A DNA stretch of 64,000 bases from Treponema sp. (GTDB lineage: Bacteria; Spirochaetota; Spirochaetia; Treponematales; Treponemataceae): contig JAFUTH010000005.1 in the NCBI GenBank assembly GCA_017484285.1, positions 1-64,000 on the forward strand, read 5' to 3'. The position numbers and the translations under genes were made by a program. Positions 7,620-16,326 of this stretch are shown here, piece by piece; the first letter of the stretch is position 1, and each line of letters opens with the position of its first letter. Below the pieces are notes generated by a model that saw only the letters and a program-made list of their open reading frames with translations, had not been told where the DNA came from and made no database searches.

Positions 7620-8624
7620 TTAATAAGAATCGTCGCTGCCATAATATGCCGCCTGAACTTCACCAGTTTCAATCCATTTGAGAATATTCTGATTAAAATC
7701 AAGCGCAGAATTATATCCGCGGAATTTTAATCGCTCATTCATTGCCGCCGCTTCGATGATAATGGGCAAGTTTCGGCCTGGTTTTACCGGAATCTCGATG
7801 GTGGGAATTTTTACCCCGAGGTAATTGACCGTATCGAGATTATTGCCAACTCGGTCATAGATTTTTGCAGAATTCCATTCTTCAAGTTTGATGACCAACT
7901 GAATCTCTTTTTGCTCGCGAATCGAACCGACACCATACATCTGCGCGACATTGATGATGCCCAAACCGCGGATTTCCATGTGGTGACTGATGAGCGAGTT
8001 TGCGCCTTGTCCAAGAATTGAATTGCCGTTTACACAACGAATTTCGACGACATCATCAGCGACAAGACGATGCCCACGCTCAATGAGCTCAAGCGCACAT
8101 TCCGATTTACCGACACCGGAATGCCCCGTAAGCAAAATGCCGATTCCATACACCTCAACCAAAACACCGTGCAACGTTTTTCGTGGTGCAAACACATTAG
8201 AAAAAAGACGAAGAATTCGCTGCAAGAACTCAGTAGAATCCAAATCAGTTTGAAGAACCGCACACTCAGAAGCCTCGGCGATTCTCATGAATGAGTCGGA
8301 TGGGGAAATACCATGCGAAAAAACAACACAAGGAATGTCAAATTTGAACATCTCCCGGACAGCATCCATTTTATCTTCTGATTGGAGTTTTTCGAGGTAA
8401 GCATGCTCTCCTTTTCCGAAAAGCTGGACGCGCCCACTTGCAAATGAATCAAAAAAACCTGTCAATGCGAGCCCCGGCCGATTGAGATCTGGAACAGAAA
8501 TAATTTTTGAAAGCCCTTTGCGTCCGCCTATACATTTTAACCGTAGCGCGGTGTGTTCGGGGAGCTCAATGTCTATTAAATCAAGCACTGTGAAAGGTTT
8601 TTCTGCCATGTATTTACTATACAT
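7620..8624 (-). CDS. hprK: HPr kinase/phosphorylase
   Basis: 334 residues, near the usual 310-330. The Walker A GHSGVGKS is at residues 167-174, and the family signature with MEIRGLGIINV (about 216-226) follows. It phosphorylates and dephosphorylates Ser46 of HPr in response to fructose-1,6-bisphosphate, ATP and phosphate. The ATG at 8624 has a weak GAG site upstream; an ATG five codons inside (MAEKPF) is an alternative start. It follows a terminator that separates it from hpf and sits 73 bases before hpr. Confidence 0.93.
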   Translation of the reverse strand: MYSKYMAEKPFTVLDLIDIELPEHTALRLKCIGGRKGLSKIISVPDLNRPGLALTGFFDSFASGRVQLFGKGEHAYLEKLQSEDKMDAVREMFKFDIPCVVFSHGISPSDSFMRIAEASECAVLQTDLDSTEFLQRILRLFSNVFAPRKTLHGVLVEVYGIGILLTGHSGVGKSECALELIERGHRLVADDVVEIRCVNGNSILGQGANSLISHHMEIRGLGIINVAQMYGVGSIREQKEIQLVIKLEEWNSAKIYDRVGNNLDTVNYLGVKIPTIEIPVKPGRNLPIIIEAAAMNERLKFRGYNSALDFNQNILKWIETGEVQAAYYGSDDSY

Positions 8625-8661
8625 TTTTCTCGTTTTTAACGCAAGTAAATTTAAGCATTTT

Positions 8662-8721
8662 TAATAAAAAAGCCACAAAATTGCACAAAAACAAAGACGT
8701 TTTTTGTACGATTTTGTGGCT
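8662..8721 (-). terminator. rho-independent terminator after hpf
   Basis: Minus strand AGCCACAAAAT (8711-8721) pairs with ATTTTGTGGCT (8671-8681), an 11-base-pair stem with an inner ACAAAAAAC/GTTTTTGT pairing, followed by TTTTTTATT. It separates hpf from hprK. Confidence 0.85.
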
Positions 8722-8742
8722 GTATCAAAGAAATATGTATCG

Positions 8743-9033
8743 TTATTTCTTTTCTTGAATCTTGTCTTTTTCTTTTTTGACTTTTGTATCAAGCACGTCC
8801 ATAAGTTTGTTCAATGCCGCACCAAAATCAAAATCCTCAGAAGCGACATGAGCCTGCGCACCCCATTTGAAATTGACCGTGCAATCGAAATTATATGCCT
8901 TGTCATGCTTTACACGAAGAATCAAATCCACGATGAGATCGTCCGCATATGAAATACGTGACAGTTTTTTTTCAATCATGTCCGATTGTTTTTCTTCAAA
9001 TACAAAGCCGACGGCTGAAACTGATTTAGTCAT
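8743..9033 (-). CDS. hpf: ribosome hibernation promoting factor, short form
   Basis: 96 residues. The start is placed at 9033 because AAGGAGT lies 6 bases before this ATG; longer readings lack a site. The fold pattern (DLIVDLILRVKHDKAYNFDCTVNF, then ASEDFDFGAALNKLMDVLDTKV) is the RaiA/HPF domain, which binds the decoding centre of idle 30S subunits. There is no C-terminal dimerisation domain, so it is the short type. The tail is very Lys-rich. It has its own promoter and terminator, so it is monocistronic. Confidence 0.85.
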   Translation of the reverse strand: MTKSVSAVGFVFEEKQSDMIEKKLSRISYADDLIVDLILRVKHDKAYNFDCTVNFKWGAQAHVASEDFDFGAALNKLMDVLDTKVKKEKDKIQEKK

Positions 9034-9062
9034 TTTAGTACTCCTTACCAGTAGCGTAATCG

Positions 9063-9095
9063 TCATAAAACGCCCGACGTCGTTTTTTACTATGA
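9063..9095 (-). promoter_or_regulatory. hairpin in the hpf 5' leader
   Basis: TCATA pairs with TATGA and AAAACG with CGTTTT around an 8-base loop, located between the hpf promoter and its ribosome binding site. No T-run follows on either strand, so it is not a terminator. A regulatory role is inference. Confidence 0.4.
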
Positions 9096-9130
9096 CAGAT
9101 TGCAAGGGAAGCACTCCCTCACTGGACTTT

Positions 9131-9159
9131 AGTATACAACCGATTTGCAGAATTTCCAA
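9131..9159 (-). promoter_or_regulatory. hpf promoter
   Basis: Minus strand TTGGAA (9154-9159), 17-base spacer, TATACT (9131-9136). Leader of about 90 bases containing a hairpin. Confidence 0.65.
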
Positions 9160-9224
9160 ATTTTTTTTAAAGCGAATGTCAAAAGTGATGAAGTTGCGCC
9201 TATAACAAGGCGGAGGCAAAAAAC

Positions 9225-10913
9225 ATGACGATTTTTTCTTTTTCACCCTTTGGGTACGAAGGTTCGCTCGTGACGGTCGAAGTCGATTTGCGGCGGGGAA
9301 TTCCCGCGGTCGATGTCGTGGGCTTGGCGGACAATGCGGTCAAAGAATCGCGGGAACGAATGAAAAGCGCGATCCGGAATTCAGGATTTGAGTTTCCGAT
9401 GGAACGCGTGCTCATTTCGCTCTCCCCCGCTGACTTAAAAAAAGAAGGCGCGGGCTTTGATTTGGCACTCGCGCTCGCGGTTCTTGCAGAAAGCGCAAAA
9501 GCAAAATCTGCCGAAAACGGTAGCAATGGCTCAGGCGGAAGCGCGGGCTTTGACCGAGAGCCAATTTTGGTGATGGGCGAACTGGAGCTTTCGGGCGCAA
9601 TTCGCCCGGTAAAGGCGGTTCATGCGGCGGCAAGCACGGCTGTGCAGGCGGGAATCACAAAATGTATCGTGAGCACGGCGAATGCGGCTGAGGCACGGGA
9701 AGTCGCGGGCATGAAGGTGTTCGGCGCGATGAATCTCACGGAAGCCTACGACGCGCTTTTTAAGGCGGATTTGTTCACCGCTTTGAACGACGGAGATGAG
9801 CAAGCATTTGTTCCCGAGGGGAGCGTTTCGATTAACGGCGTGCTTTTCCCGCCCGAAACGGAGGGAATCAACTTTAGCGACATTGTGCATCAGCGGGATT
9901 TGATTCGCGGCTTGCAGATTGCGGCGGCGGGCGGGCATAATTTGCTCGCGTTCGGACCACCGGGCTGCGGAAAAACGCTCGCGCTCACGCGGTTTCCCGA
10001 GTTGCTTCCGCTTTTGACGGTTGAAGAAGCACAAAGCTCCACGCGCATTCACTCGGTCGCGGGGCTTTTGAGTCCGAGCGAGCCGCTCATGCGGATTCCG
10101 CCGTTCAGAATGCCGCACCAAAGCGCAAGTCTTGAAGGCGTGTGCGGCGGCGGCATGAACTGTCGCCCCGGAGAAATTTCGCTCGCACACAACGGCGTGC
10201 TTTTTTTGGACGAAGCATCGGAATTTCGCACTTCGGTTCTGCAAATGCTCCGAGTTCCGATTGAAAACGGCGCGATTACGATAAGCCGTGCCGGTCGCGC
10301 CACGATTTACCCCGCGCGATTCCAGCTTTTGATTGCGACAAATCCGTGTCCGTGCGGAAATTACGGCGCATCGGGCAAAATGTGCTTGTGCAGTGCAAAA
10401 TCAATCGGGCAATACTGGCGGAAATTCTCAGCTCCGCTCCTTGACCGAATCGACATTCGCATCCATGTGCAGAATACCGCGCAAGAAGTAAAAGTAAAGG
10501 AAAAGCGCGTTCACCCGTGCGAAGTGTGCACCGAGCAGGAAAATTGCCAGAATTGCGAGAAAGTGCAGAATTTTAATGAAGATGACGACGAGCGAATCTC
10601 GACGGCGGAACTCCGCGAGCAGATTGCGACGGCAACGGCGATTCAGCGGAATCGGCAAGGAAAGAAAAATGCGAGCCTTTCGCCACAGGAAATCCTTGAA
10701 TTCTGCAAGCTCGGGAAAGACGAGCAGACGATTCTCGACAATTCAATTTTCAACAACGATTTTTCTCAGCGGGCTGTCAGTTCGATTCTGAAACTCGCCC
10801 GAACGATTGCGGACATGGATGCAAGCGAGCGGATTCGCACGGCGCACATTCTCGAAGCGATTCAGTTGCGTAAGAGCAGTGGCGCGTTGGAAGAATACGG
10901 GGAGAGAGATTAA
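9225..10913 (+). CDS. comM: ComM/YifB-family AAA+ ATPase
   Basis: 562 residues; the family is usually about 500. N-terminal Lon-protease-like fold (residues 1-190: GIPAVDVVGLADNAVKESRERM, DLKKEGAGFDLALALAVL), then the Mg-chelatase-like AAA+ core with Walker A GPPGCGKT, Walker B GVLFLDEASEF, and the NPCPCGNYG motif. ComM helicases extend homologous branches during natural transformation. Two insertions explain the extra length: a Gly/Ser run near residues 98-107, and a Cys-rich loop after DRIDIRIHVQ (CEVC, five residues, CQNC) that could bind zinc. Ribosome binding site GGAGG. A TATAAC lies 18 bases before the ATG. A structured repeat begins just after the stop. Confidence 0.92.
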   Translation: MTIFSFSPFGYEGSLVTVEVDLRRGIPAVDVVGLADNAVKESRERMKSAIRNSGFEFPMERVLISLSPADLKKEGAGFDLALALAVLAESAKAKSAENGSNGSGGSAGFDREPILVMGELELSGAIRPVKAVHAAASTAVQAGITKCIVSTANAAEAREVAGMKVFGAMNLTEAYDALFKADLFTALNDGDEQAFVPEGSVSINGVLFPPETEGINFSDIVHQRDLIRGLQIAAAGGHNLLAFGPPGCGKTLALTRFPELLPLLTVEEAQSSTRIHSVAGLLSPSEPLMRIPPFRMPHQSASLEGVCGGGMNCRPGEISLAHNGVLFLDEASEFRTSVLQMLRVPIENGAITISRAGRATIYPARFQLLIATNPCPCGNYGASGKMCLCSAKSIGQYWRKFSAPLLDRIDIRIHVQNTAQEVKVKEKRVHPCEVCTEQENCQNCEKVQNFNEDDDERISTAELREQIATATAIQRNRQGKKNASLSPQEILEFCKLGKDEQTILDNSIFNNDFSQRAVSSILKLARTIADMDASERIRTAHILEAIQLRKSSGALEEYGERD

Positions 10914-10940
10914 GTGCAAAATTGCAAACACTGACAGGCA

Positions 10941-11068
10941 ACAAAAACGGACTCCCAGCGAGAACGCGCCACTGAAACCCGCGGTTGCGCGTATTTGGAA
11001 TCTGACTCGCTGCGCTCGCACGCGCAAAGCGGATTTCGTGTCGCAACCTCGCTTCCGTCCGTTTTTGT
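10941..11068. repeat. structured intergenic repeat R1, copy A
   Basis: A 128-base near-palindrome. ACAAAAACGGAC (10941-10952) pairs with GTCCGTTTTTGT (11057-11068). AGCGAG pairs with CTCGCT, and an apical stem joins TTGCGCGT to ACGCGCAA, flanked by CCGC and GCGG. Copy B at 57102-57228 keeps the inner sequence but has different, mutually compensated arms. Weaker pairing of the flanks (10914-10935 with 11070-11093) may extend it to the comM stop. Confidence 0.85.
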
Positions 11069-11122
11069 ACAAGTGATATTTGCAAATTACACTTCGCCCC
11101 TTTGCAAGCATTCGCACAGAAA

Positions 11123-11152
11123 ACAAAAAAACCGCTCAGAAAAACTGAACGG
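11123..11152 (-). terminator. rho-independent terminator after tRNA-Leu
   Basis: Minus strand CCGTTCAG, loop TTTTT, CTGAGCGG, then TTTTTTT: an 8-base-pair stem with one G-U, directly downstream of the tRNA. Confidence 0.85.
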
Positions 11153-11158
11153 CATAAA

Positions 11159-11241
11159 TACCGGGTCTGAGACTCGAACTCAGACGCCCGTGAAGGCAAC
11201 AGATTTTGAGTCTGTAGTGTCTACCATTTCACCAACCCGGC
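11159..11241 (-). tRNA. tRNA-Leu (anticodon CAA)
   Basis: 83 bases fold as a class II tRNA. The acceptor stem pairs GCCGGGT with ACCCGGT, including a G1-U72 wobble; the discriminator is A. The D-arm has GTG/CAC. Anticodon stem ACAGA/TCTGT with loop CTCAAAA gives anticodon CAA at 11206-11208, reading UUG. A 15-base variable arm contains GCC/GGGC. T-arm CTGAG-TTCGAGT-CTCAG. The CCA end is not encoded. It has its own promoter and terminator and is transcribed away from recQ. Confidence 0.95.
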
Positions 11242-11251
11242 AAGTGAAAAA

Positions 11252-11280
11252 ATTATCGCAAAAAACTGAGAAAAAGACAA
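11252..11280 (-). promoter_or_regulatory. tRNA-Leu promoter
   Basis: Minus strand TTGTCT (11275-11280), 17 bases, GATAAT (11252-11257), 10 bases before the tRNA 5' end. It lies back to back with the recQ promoter. Confidence 0.7.
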
Positions 11281-11288
11281 GTGCTTTA

Positions 11289-11297
11289 TGGTATAAT
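11289..11297 (+). promoter_or_regulatory. recQ extended -10 promoter
   Basis: TGGTATAAT, an extended -10 element with a perfect hexamer at 11292-11297, lies 25 bases upstream of the recQ ATG. No good -35. Confidence 0.6.
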
Positions 11298-11322
11298 TCT
11301 CGCACTTTTTAAAGGAAAAAAG

Positions 11323-13296
11323 ATGGATTTCACGAACAAAACGCCCGAAGAAGTTTTAAAATCTGCTTTTGGCTACGACAGTTTCAGGCTGCTTCAAAAA
11401 GATATTATCTCTAATGTGCTTGCGGGGAAGGACACGCTCGCGATTATGCCGACGGGTGGCGGAAAGTCGCTCTGCTATCAGATTCCCGCGCTCATTTTTG
11501 AGGGGCTTACGGTGGTGGTCTCGCCGCTCATTTCGCTCATGCAAGACCAAGTGGCGAGCCTCAATGCGGCGGGGATTAACGCGGTGTTCCTCAATTCGAC
11601 GGTTGAGTGGGAAGATTACAAGGACTCGATGAATTCGATTCGGCGTGGGGAAACAAAAATCGTGTATGTTGCGCCCGAAACGCTCGTCACGCCCAAAATC
11701 AACGACTTGCTCCACGACAGCCGCGTGACGGTCAGTTGCATTACGATTGACGAGGCGCACTGCGTGTCCGAGTGGGGGCATGACTTCCGACCAGACTACC
11801 TTGAAATCTCTTCGCTCCGAAGCCAGTTCAAAAGCGCGGTGTTTCTCGCGCTCACGGCGACGGCGACACGCTCCGTTCGAGAGGACATCATCAAAAATCT
11901 CAAACTGAAAAATCCCGCCGTTTTGGTCTCAAGTTTTGACCGACCGAACATTTTTCTCGATGTACGGCAGAAAAACCGAAACGCGCTCGACCAAGTTGTT
12001 GAGTGCATCCGCCGTCACTGGGATGAAAGCGGAATCATCTATTGCTTTTCAAAGCGGCAGGTCGATGAACTCACCGAAAAACTCGACAGGCGCGGCTATT
12101 CCGTGCTGAATTATCACGCAGGGCTTACCGACGAAGTGCGTGCCGACCATCAGACGAAATTTATCCGCGACCAAGTGCAGATTATGGTTGCCACGCTCGC
12201 ATTCGGCATGGGAATTGACAAGCCGAATGTGCGCTTCGTGATTCACTACGACATGCCGAAGTCTCTCGAACAGTATTATCAGGAAATCGGGCGCGCGGGG
12301 CGAGACGGCTTGGCGAGCGAGGCTCTTTTGCTCTACTCGGCGGGCGACATTCACAAAATCCGCTATTTTTTTGAGGAAGCGAGCGATAAGGCGCGGTGTG
12401 AAACGCTCTTACAAGGCATGATTTCCTACGCGACGGGGCGCACTTGCCGACGGAAGCTGCTTTTGTCGTACTTCGGCGAGGATTTTACGGGAAAGAACCA
12501 GGTCGGAACGACCAGGCATTGCTGTGATTTGTGCGAAATGGGACCGATTCCCGAAATTGACATGACGATTCCGTGCCAGAAGCTCATGAGCTGCATTATC
12601 CGCACGAATTCACGATTCGGCGCGGCGTATGTGATTGAAGTTTTGCTCGGCTCACGCTCTAAGCGAGTCCTCGACAACGGGCACAACATGCTTTCCACAT
12701 GGGGAATCGGGCGCGAACTTGATAAAAATCAGTGGCACGAAATCGTGAATCTCCTCCTCGAAAAGAATTTCATCACCAAATACGGCGACTACAACATTCT
12801 TCTCCTCACAAACGACGGACTTGCCGCGTTGAAAAACCGTGACAAAATCATGCTCCCGTTTAACATGCCGAAGGGAAGCGAAAATTCAGGCGATTTACAC
12901 GCAGAAAGTGCGTTCTCCCCGAAAAACCGTGCAAGCGTGGGAAATGCGGGTGGACTTATGTTCCCCAAACCCGAAAAGAAAAAGTCTTCGCATTCGCTCA
13001 CATGGTCACAAGCAGGCAACGAGCAGAAAGCAAGCTTCGTTCTCCACAAAAAGGAAGTTGATTTCGGTGATGATGAAGAAGCGAAACGAATCCAAAGCGA
13101 CTTGAAAAAGTGGCGCAAGCACAAAGCCGAAGAACTGAATGTGCCGCCCTACATCATTTTCGGCGACAAAACCATGAACGACATCGCGCTCAAAAAGCCA
13201 CACACAACCGATGATCTCTACAATGTGAACGGACTCGGCGAAAAGAAAGTGGAGAAATTTGGCGCGGAAATTCTGCGGGTTGTGGGGGAAGAATGA
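11323..13296 (+). CDS. recQ: RecQ ATP-dependent DNA helicase
   Basis: 657 residues. The start is set at the ATG preceded by AAAGGA; a longer reading would run through the promoter. Motif I MPTGGGKSLCYQ, motif II DEAH within TIDEAHCVSEWGHDFRP, motif III LTATAT, motif VI QEIGRAGRDG. The zinc-binding Cys cluster is present (ARCETLL, GRTCRRKLL, CCDLC). A winged-helix RQC region follows, and a C-terminal HRDC domain (about 595-655) includes LNVPPYIIFGDKTM. It unwinds 3'-tailed and branched DNA in repair. The region between RQC and HRDC is long and low in similarity. The ORF6N gene overlaps its stop by 4 bases. Confidence 0.95.
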   Translation: MDFTNKTPEEVLKSAFGYDSFRLLQKDIISNVLAGKDTLAIMPTGGGKSLCYQIPALIFEGLTVVVSPLISLMQDQVASLNAAGINAVFLNSTVEWEDYKDSMNSIRRGETKIVYVAPETLVTPKINDLLHDSRVTVSCITIDEAHCVSEWGHDFRPDYLEISSLRSQFKSAVFLALTATATRSVREDIIKNLKLKNPAVLVSSFDRPNIFLDVRQKNRNALDQVVECIRRHWDESGIIYCFSKRQVDELTEKLDRRGYSVLNYHAGLTDEVRADHQTKFIRDQVQIMVATLAFGMGIDKPNVRFVIHYDMPKSLEQYYQEIGRAGRDGLASEALLLYSAGDIHKIRYFFEEASDKARCETLLQGMISYATGRTCRRKLLLSYFGEDFTGKNQVGTTRHCCDLCEMGPIPEIDMTIPCQKLMSCIIRTNSRFGAAYVIEVLLGSRSKRVLDNGHNMLSTWGIGRELDKNQWHEIVNLLLEKNFITKYGDYNILLLTNDGLAALKNRDKIMLPFNMPKGSENSGDLHAESAFSPKNRASVGNAGGLMFPKPEKKKSSHSLTWSQAGNEQKASFVLHKKEVDFGDDEEAKRIQSDLKKWRKHKAEELNVPPYIIFGDKTMNDIALKKPHTTDDLYNVNGLGEKKVEKFGAEILRVVGEE

Positions 13297-14189
13297 ACAC
13301 GGAAATTTCTTTATACGACACAGAAAAGCTAAAAGACAAAATCTACACAATCCGCGGTCTTCAAGTCATGCTTGACTTTGAGCTTGCAGAAATTTACGGA
13401 TACACAACGAAAGCCTTTAATCAACAGGTGAAAAACAACATCGACCGCTTTGATGAAGATTTTCGCTTTCAGCTGACAGAAGCAGAAACGGATAATTTGC
13501 GGTCAAAATTTTTGACCGCAAATTATAGCAAAATGAGCAGAGTTCTTCCGTACGCATTCACTGAGCAGGGGATTTACATGCTCATGACCGTACTGAAAGG
13601 CGAGCTTGCCGTCACGCAGAGCAAAATGCTTATCAGAATGTTCAAGGAAATGAAGCATTTTATTCAGAACAACGCCCATCTTTTCGTGGAAATCAACGAC
13701 ATAAAAAAGCATCTGCTCAAGTCGGACATTCACCAAAAAGAAACCGACAAAAAAGTCTCGGAAATCTTCACGCTCCTTGACAAATACCATGTAAACGACA
13801 CGCAGGGCATTTTCTTTCAAGGGCAGATTTTTGATGCATACGCAAAATTTGAATCTTTCATTGCGCAAGCAACGCAAGAAATCATTTTGGTGGACAACTA
13901 TGTGGATTTAAGCGTTTTGGAGCGATTCACAAAAAAGCAAGCAAATGTAACCGTCACAATCTTTACTGACCCAAAAACGAAACTGACCGCGCAGGACATT
14001 CAGAAATTCAATGCGCAATATCCAACTCTGAGCGTAAATTACACGGCGAAAATGCACGACCGCTTCTTGATTATCGACCAAAAAACGCTCTACCACATCG
14101 GCGCATCGCTCAAAGACTTGGGCAAAAAATGCTTTGCGTTTGAAATGCTCGACAACTCGCTTATCCCGCACCTTTTGCAGAATGTGTAG
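13293..14189 (+). CDS. ORF6N-domain protein with C-terminal phospholipase-D-like region
   Basis: 298 residues. Residues about 12-100 form an ORF6N DNA-binding domain (YTIRGLQVMLDFELAEIYG, then RVLPYAFTEQGIYMLMTVL), known from phage antirepressors and common as host-chromosome genes in gut bacteria. A helical linker follows. The C-terminal part (about 175-290) contains HDRFLIID and a HIGASLKDLGKKCF segment like one half of a PLD/HKD nuclease fold, with the motif Lys replaced by Arg. The ATG overlaps the recQ TGA (ATGA), implying coupled translation. No neighbouring phage genes are visible. The role is unknown; a nucleic-acid-processing, regulatory or defence function is speculation. Confidence 0.75.
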   Translation: MNTEISLYDTEKLKDKIYTIRGLQVMLDFELAEIYGYTTKAFNQQVKNNIDRFDEDFRFQLTEAETDNLRSKFLTANYSKMSRVLPYAFTEQGIYMLMTVLKGELAVTQSKMLIRMFKEMKHFIQNNAHLFVEINDIKKHLLKSDIHQKETDKKVSEIFTLLDKYHVNDTQGIFFQGQIFDAYAKFESFIAQATQEIILVDNYVDLSVLERFTKKQANVTVTIFTDPKTKLTAQDIQKFNAQYPTLSVNYTAKMHDRFLIIDQKTLYHIGASLKDLGKKCFAFEMLDNSLIPHLLQNV

Positions 14190-14205
14190 GCAGAATCGCA
14201 GCCCA

Positions 14206-16311
14206 TTACCTCAGCACGCTTCCGCGAATGCGCTTCACGAACTTTGCCTGACCGATTGAGAGCAGTTTTTCGCTTCGTTCGGGCATGACTTCCATGAGCA
14301 CGGTGGCATCGCTGCCCGTTTTGTTCACGGAAAGCGGCACGCCCACGATTACGCGGTCATCAAATTGTAACTCGACCATGCTGTTGTTCGAGATTGAGCC
14401 TTCAATGATGTGAAGTTTGCCCGAAAAATCCATGCCGCCCGCCTCGATTCGCTCGTATTTTACGCTGTCGGCGCGGAGCTGCACGGGCGAGAGGATGATT
14501 TTGTGCTGGATTCGCTCTGCCAAGCCTTCTTTTTTTTCGACGGGGAGATTCAGTTTTTCAAGCTCGGCGCGCATTGCCTCAAAGTGGGCGGCTCGCTCCT
14601 CGTCGGAAGTCGGACGCGCTTCTTCGTCTGAGTCAAATCGGTCGGTCTTTTCGGGAACGGCGATTTCGGGAAAACCGATGCTTTCATAATTCTTTTCGGG
14701 CGTTTTAATTTTGCCGATGAAGTCCAAGCCGCTCCGCGCGATAATGCCAGCTGCCTGCTCGTCGCTTTCGACCGAGAGAAGATAGATTCCCGTGGCGAGT
14801 TTTTGCGCGATAAAGGGCGCGATTGCGCGGTTGTTTTCGGTCATCGCCGCGTTTTCTGCGCTCACTTGCAAGACATAGCCTTTGAAAATCGTTGCAGAAG
14901 AATACGAGCGGCTCCAATCATCAACGGAAATTTCAAGATTCTGCGGAATTTCATACGAGCTGTACTTTTTTAAGAGTGAGAAGATTTTATTCGCGCTTAA
15001 TCCGGCGTCAAAACCGCGCATGACGGACTTTCGGTTGATTTCAAACACCGCCGCCGTGTCAAACTGGCGCAATTCCATAAAATCCATGAGCGGAATGAGG
15101 TTTTCAAGCGAAAGACCGGGCATAATCGTCACGGTAAACGCCGCGTCAACGCTTAAGACTTTTGGCACTTCTTCAAATTTTTCGCTTTCATCAAACAGCG
15201 TGCCAGAAACAAAAATCGCTTCGCCGTTCACATCCGTTCCTTTTTTGGTGAGAAGCCCAAACAAGGCGGCACATTCAATCAGTCTATCCAAAATGGAAGA
15301 CAAATCAGAATCATGCTCGACAATCGCAGAATCCGCGTCACGAGAGCCTGCCCCCGCACGATTCAAAATCGAAGAAAAGCGTGAAGTCGCGCCGAATGAA
15401 GAAAGCCCCATCGCGTCGCTCTGGTCTTCTGAAATCAAATACGCAAGGCGCAAAATGATGCTCCGCGAAAATCCGCCGTGAGGAATCGAAGTCGCCACAT
15501 CGAGGAGCAATTTTGCCTGCCGTGCTAAGCCGCTCCGAGAAAATCTGCCCTGACTTGCCACACACAGATACGCGTATTGCAAGCGCGGGTCGAGTTTTGC
15601 AAACGCGAGAAATTTGTTCTTGTCGATTTCGTAGCCCTCGGGAATCTCGCGGAGCAACGAAAGATTGATGAACGCCTTCGTGAGATTAAAAAGCAATTCC
15701 GTTTTGGCAGGGAAAAGCCGCTCAATTTCGGCAGCCGTGCGTTTTTTGAACGTTCCGTCCGCCTTGCACAAATCCTGATTTTTATGAATGAACGAAATGA
15801 ACGACGCAATCAGCTCGGGTGAGAGCGATGACGGCGTTTCGTAAGAAAGTTCGGCATAATCGGGCGGTTCAAGCAACACGGACTGCTTTGTGTACGGCTC
15901 AAGGTCGTCTTCAAGGTGCGGATTTATCGCGATGACGGTTTTTCCGCCCGCACGGTCGCTCTTTCGGTAGAGAATAAGCCGTTCTTCAAGGTTCAAAAGC
16001 CGCTCGTACAATTCTGCAAACGAATATGCCCCCGAAAAAAACGAAAAAAGTTTTTCCTGACTTGCATTGGAAATGTATTTGACCGCCGAAATCACCCGCA
16101 AATCCGCCTCGCTGAGGAGCGAAATGAGCGTTTTTCGCGTCTCTTCTTTGCGAATGAACGCGCCAAGCTCCTCAATGAGCTTTTGCTTGTTGAACGGAGT
16201 CTTAATCTCGCCCAAATACATGCGGATAATCTCAAAAAAATGGTTATCGGGCAGCAAGGCAATGCTCTCGCGCCAGTCGATGATTTTCTGTACTTTCGGG
16301 TCTAATGTCAT
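14206..16311 (-). CDS. XPB-associated protein with Helicase_C_3 (XPB/Ssl2-like) domain
   Basis: 701 residues without Walker motifs. The middle-to-C-terminal part (about residues 385-520) has VLSVDAAFTVTIMPGLS, then AAVFEINRKSVMRGFDAGLS, then YEIPQNLEISVDDW, the pattern of the Helicase_C_3 domain. That domain is found in partner proteins encoded beside bacterial XPB helicases, such as mycobacterial Rv0862c next to Rv0861c. The N-terminal 300 residues look like tandem winged helices. It follows the XPB gene on the same strand, so a complex with that helicase is likely. Ribosome binding site GGAGC before ATG. Repeat R2 lies between the two genes. Confidence 0.7.
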   Translation of the reverse strand: MTLDPKVQKIIDWRESIALLPDNHFFEIIRMYLGEIKTPFNKQKLIEELGAFIRKEETRKTLISLLSEADLRVISAVKYISNASQEKLFSFFSGAYSFAELYERLLNLEERLILYRKSDRAGGKTVIAINPHLEDDLEPYTKQSVLLEPPDYAELSYETPSSLSPELIASFISFIHKNQDLCKADGTFKKRTAAEIERLFPAKTELLFNLTKAFINLSLLREIPEGYEIDKNKFLAFAKLDPRLQYAYLCVASQGRFSRSGLARQAKLLLDVATSIPHGGFSRSIILRLAYLISEDQSDAMGLSSFGATSRFSSILNRAGAGSRDADSAIVEHDSDLSSILDRLIECAALFGLLTKKGTDVNGEAIFVSGTLFDESEKFEEVPKVLSVDAAFTVTIMPGLSLENLIPLMDFMELRQFDTAAVFEINRKSVMRGFDAGLSANKIFSLLKKYSSYEIPQNLEISVDDWSRSYSSATIFKGYVLQVSAENAAMTENNRAIAPFIAQKLATGIYLLSVESDEQAAGIIARSGLDFIGKIKTPEKNYESIGFPEIAVPEKTDRFDSDEEARPTSDEERAAHFEAMRAELEKLNLPVEKKEGLAERIQHKIILSPVQLRADSVKYERIEAGGMDFSGKLHIIEGSISNNSMVELQFDDRVIVGVPLSVNKTGSDATVLMEVMPERSEKLLSIGQAKFVKRIRGSVLR

Positions 16312-16326
16312 TTTTTGCTCCTTTTT

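Noticed and set aside
10743-11126. Minus-strand reading frame over R1 copy A whose product resembles that over copy B (SALRVRA...RVRF...RATA)
   Set aside because: The similarity comes from the repeat. Differences between copies follow base pairing and not codon positions, there is no ribosome binding site, and the frame overlaps comM.
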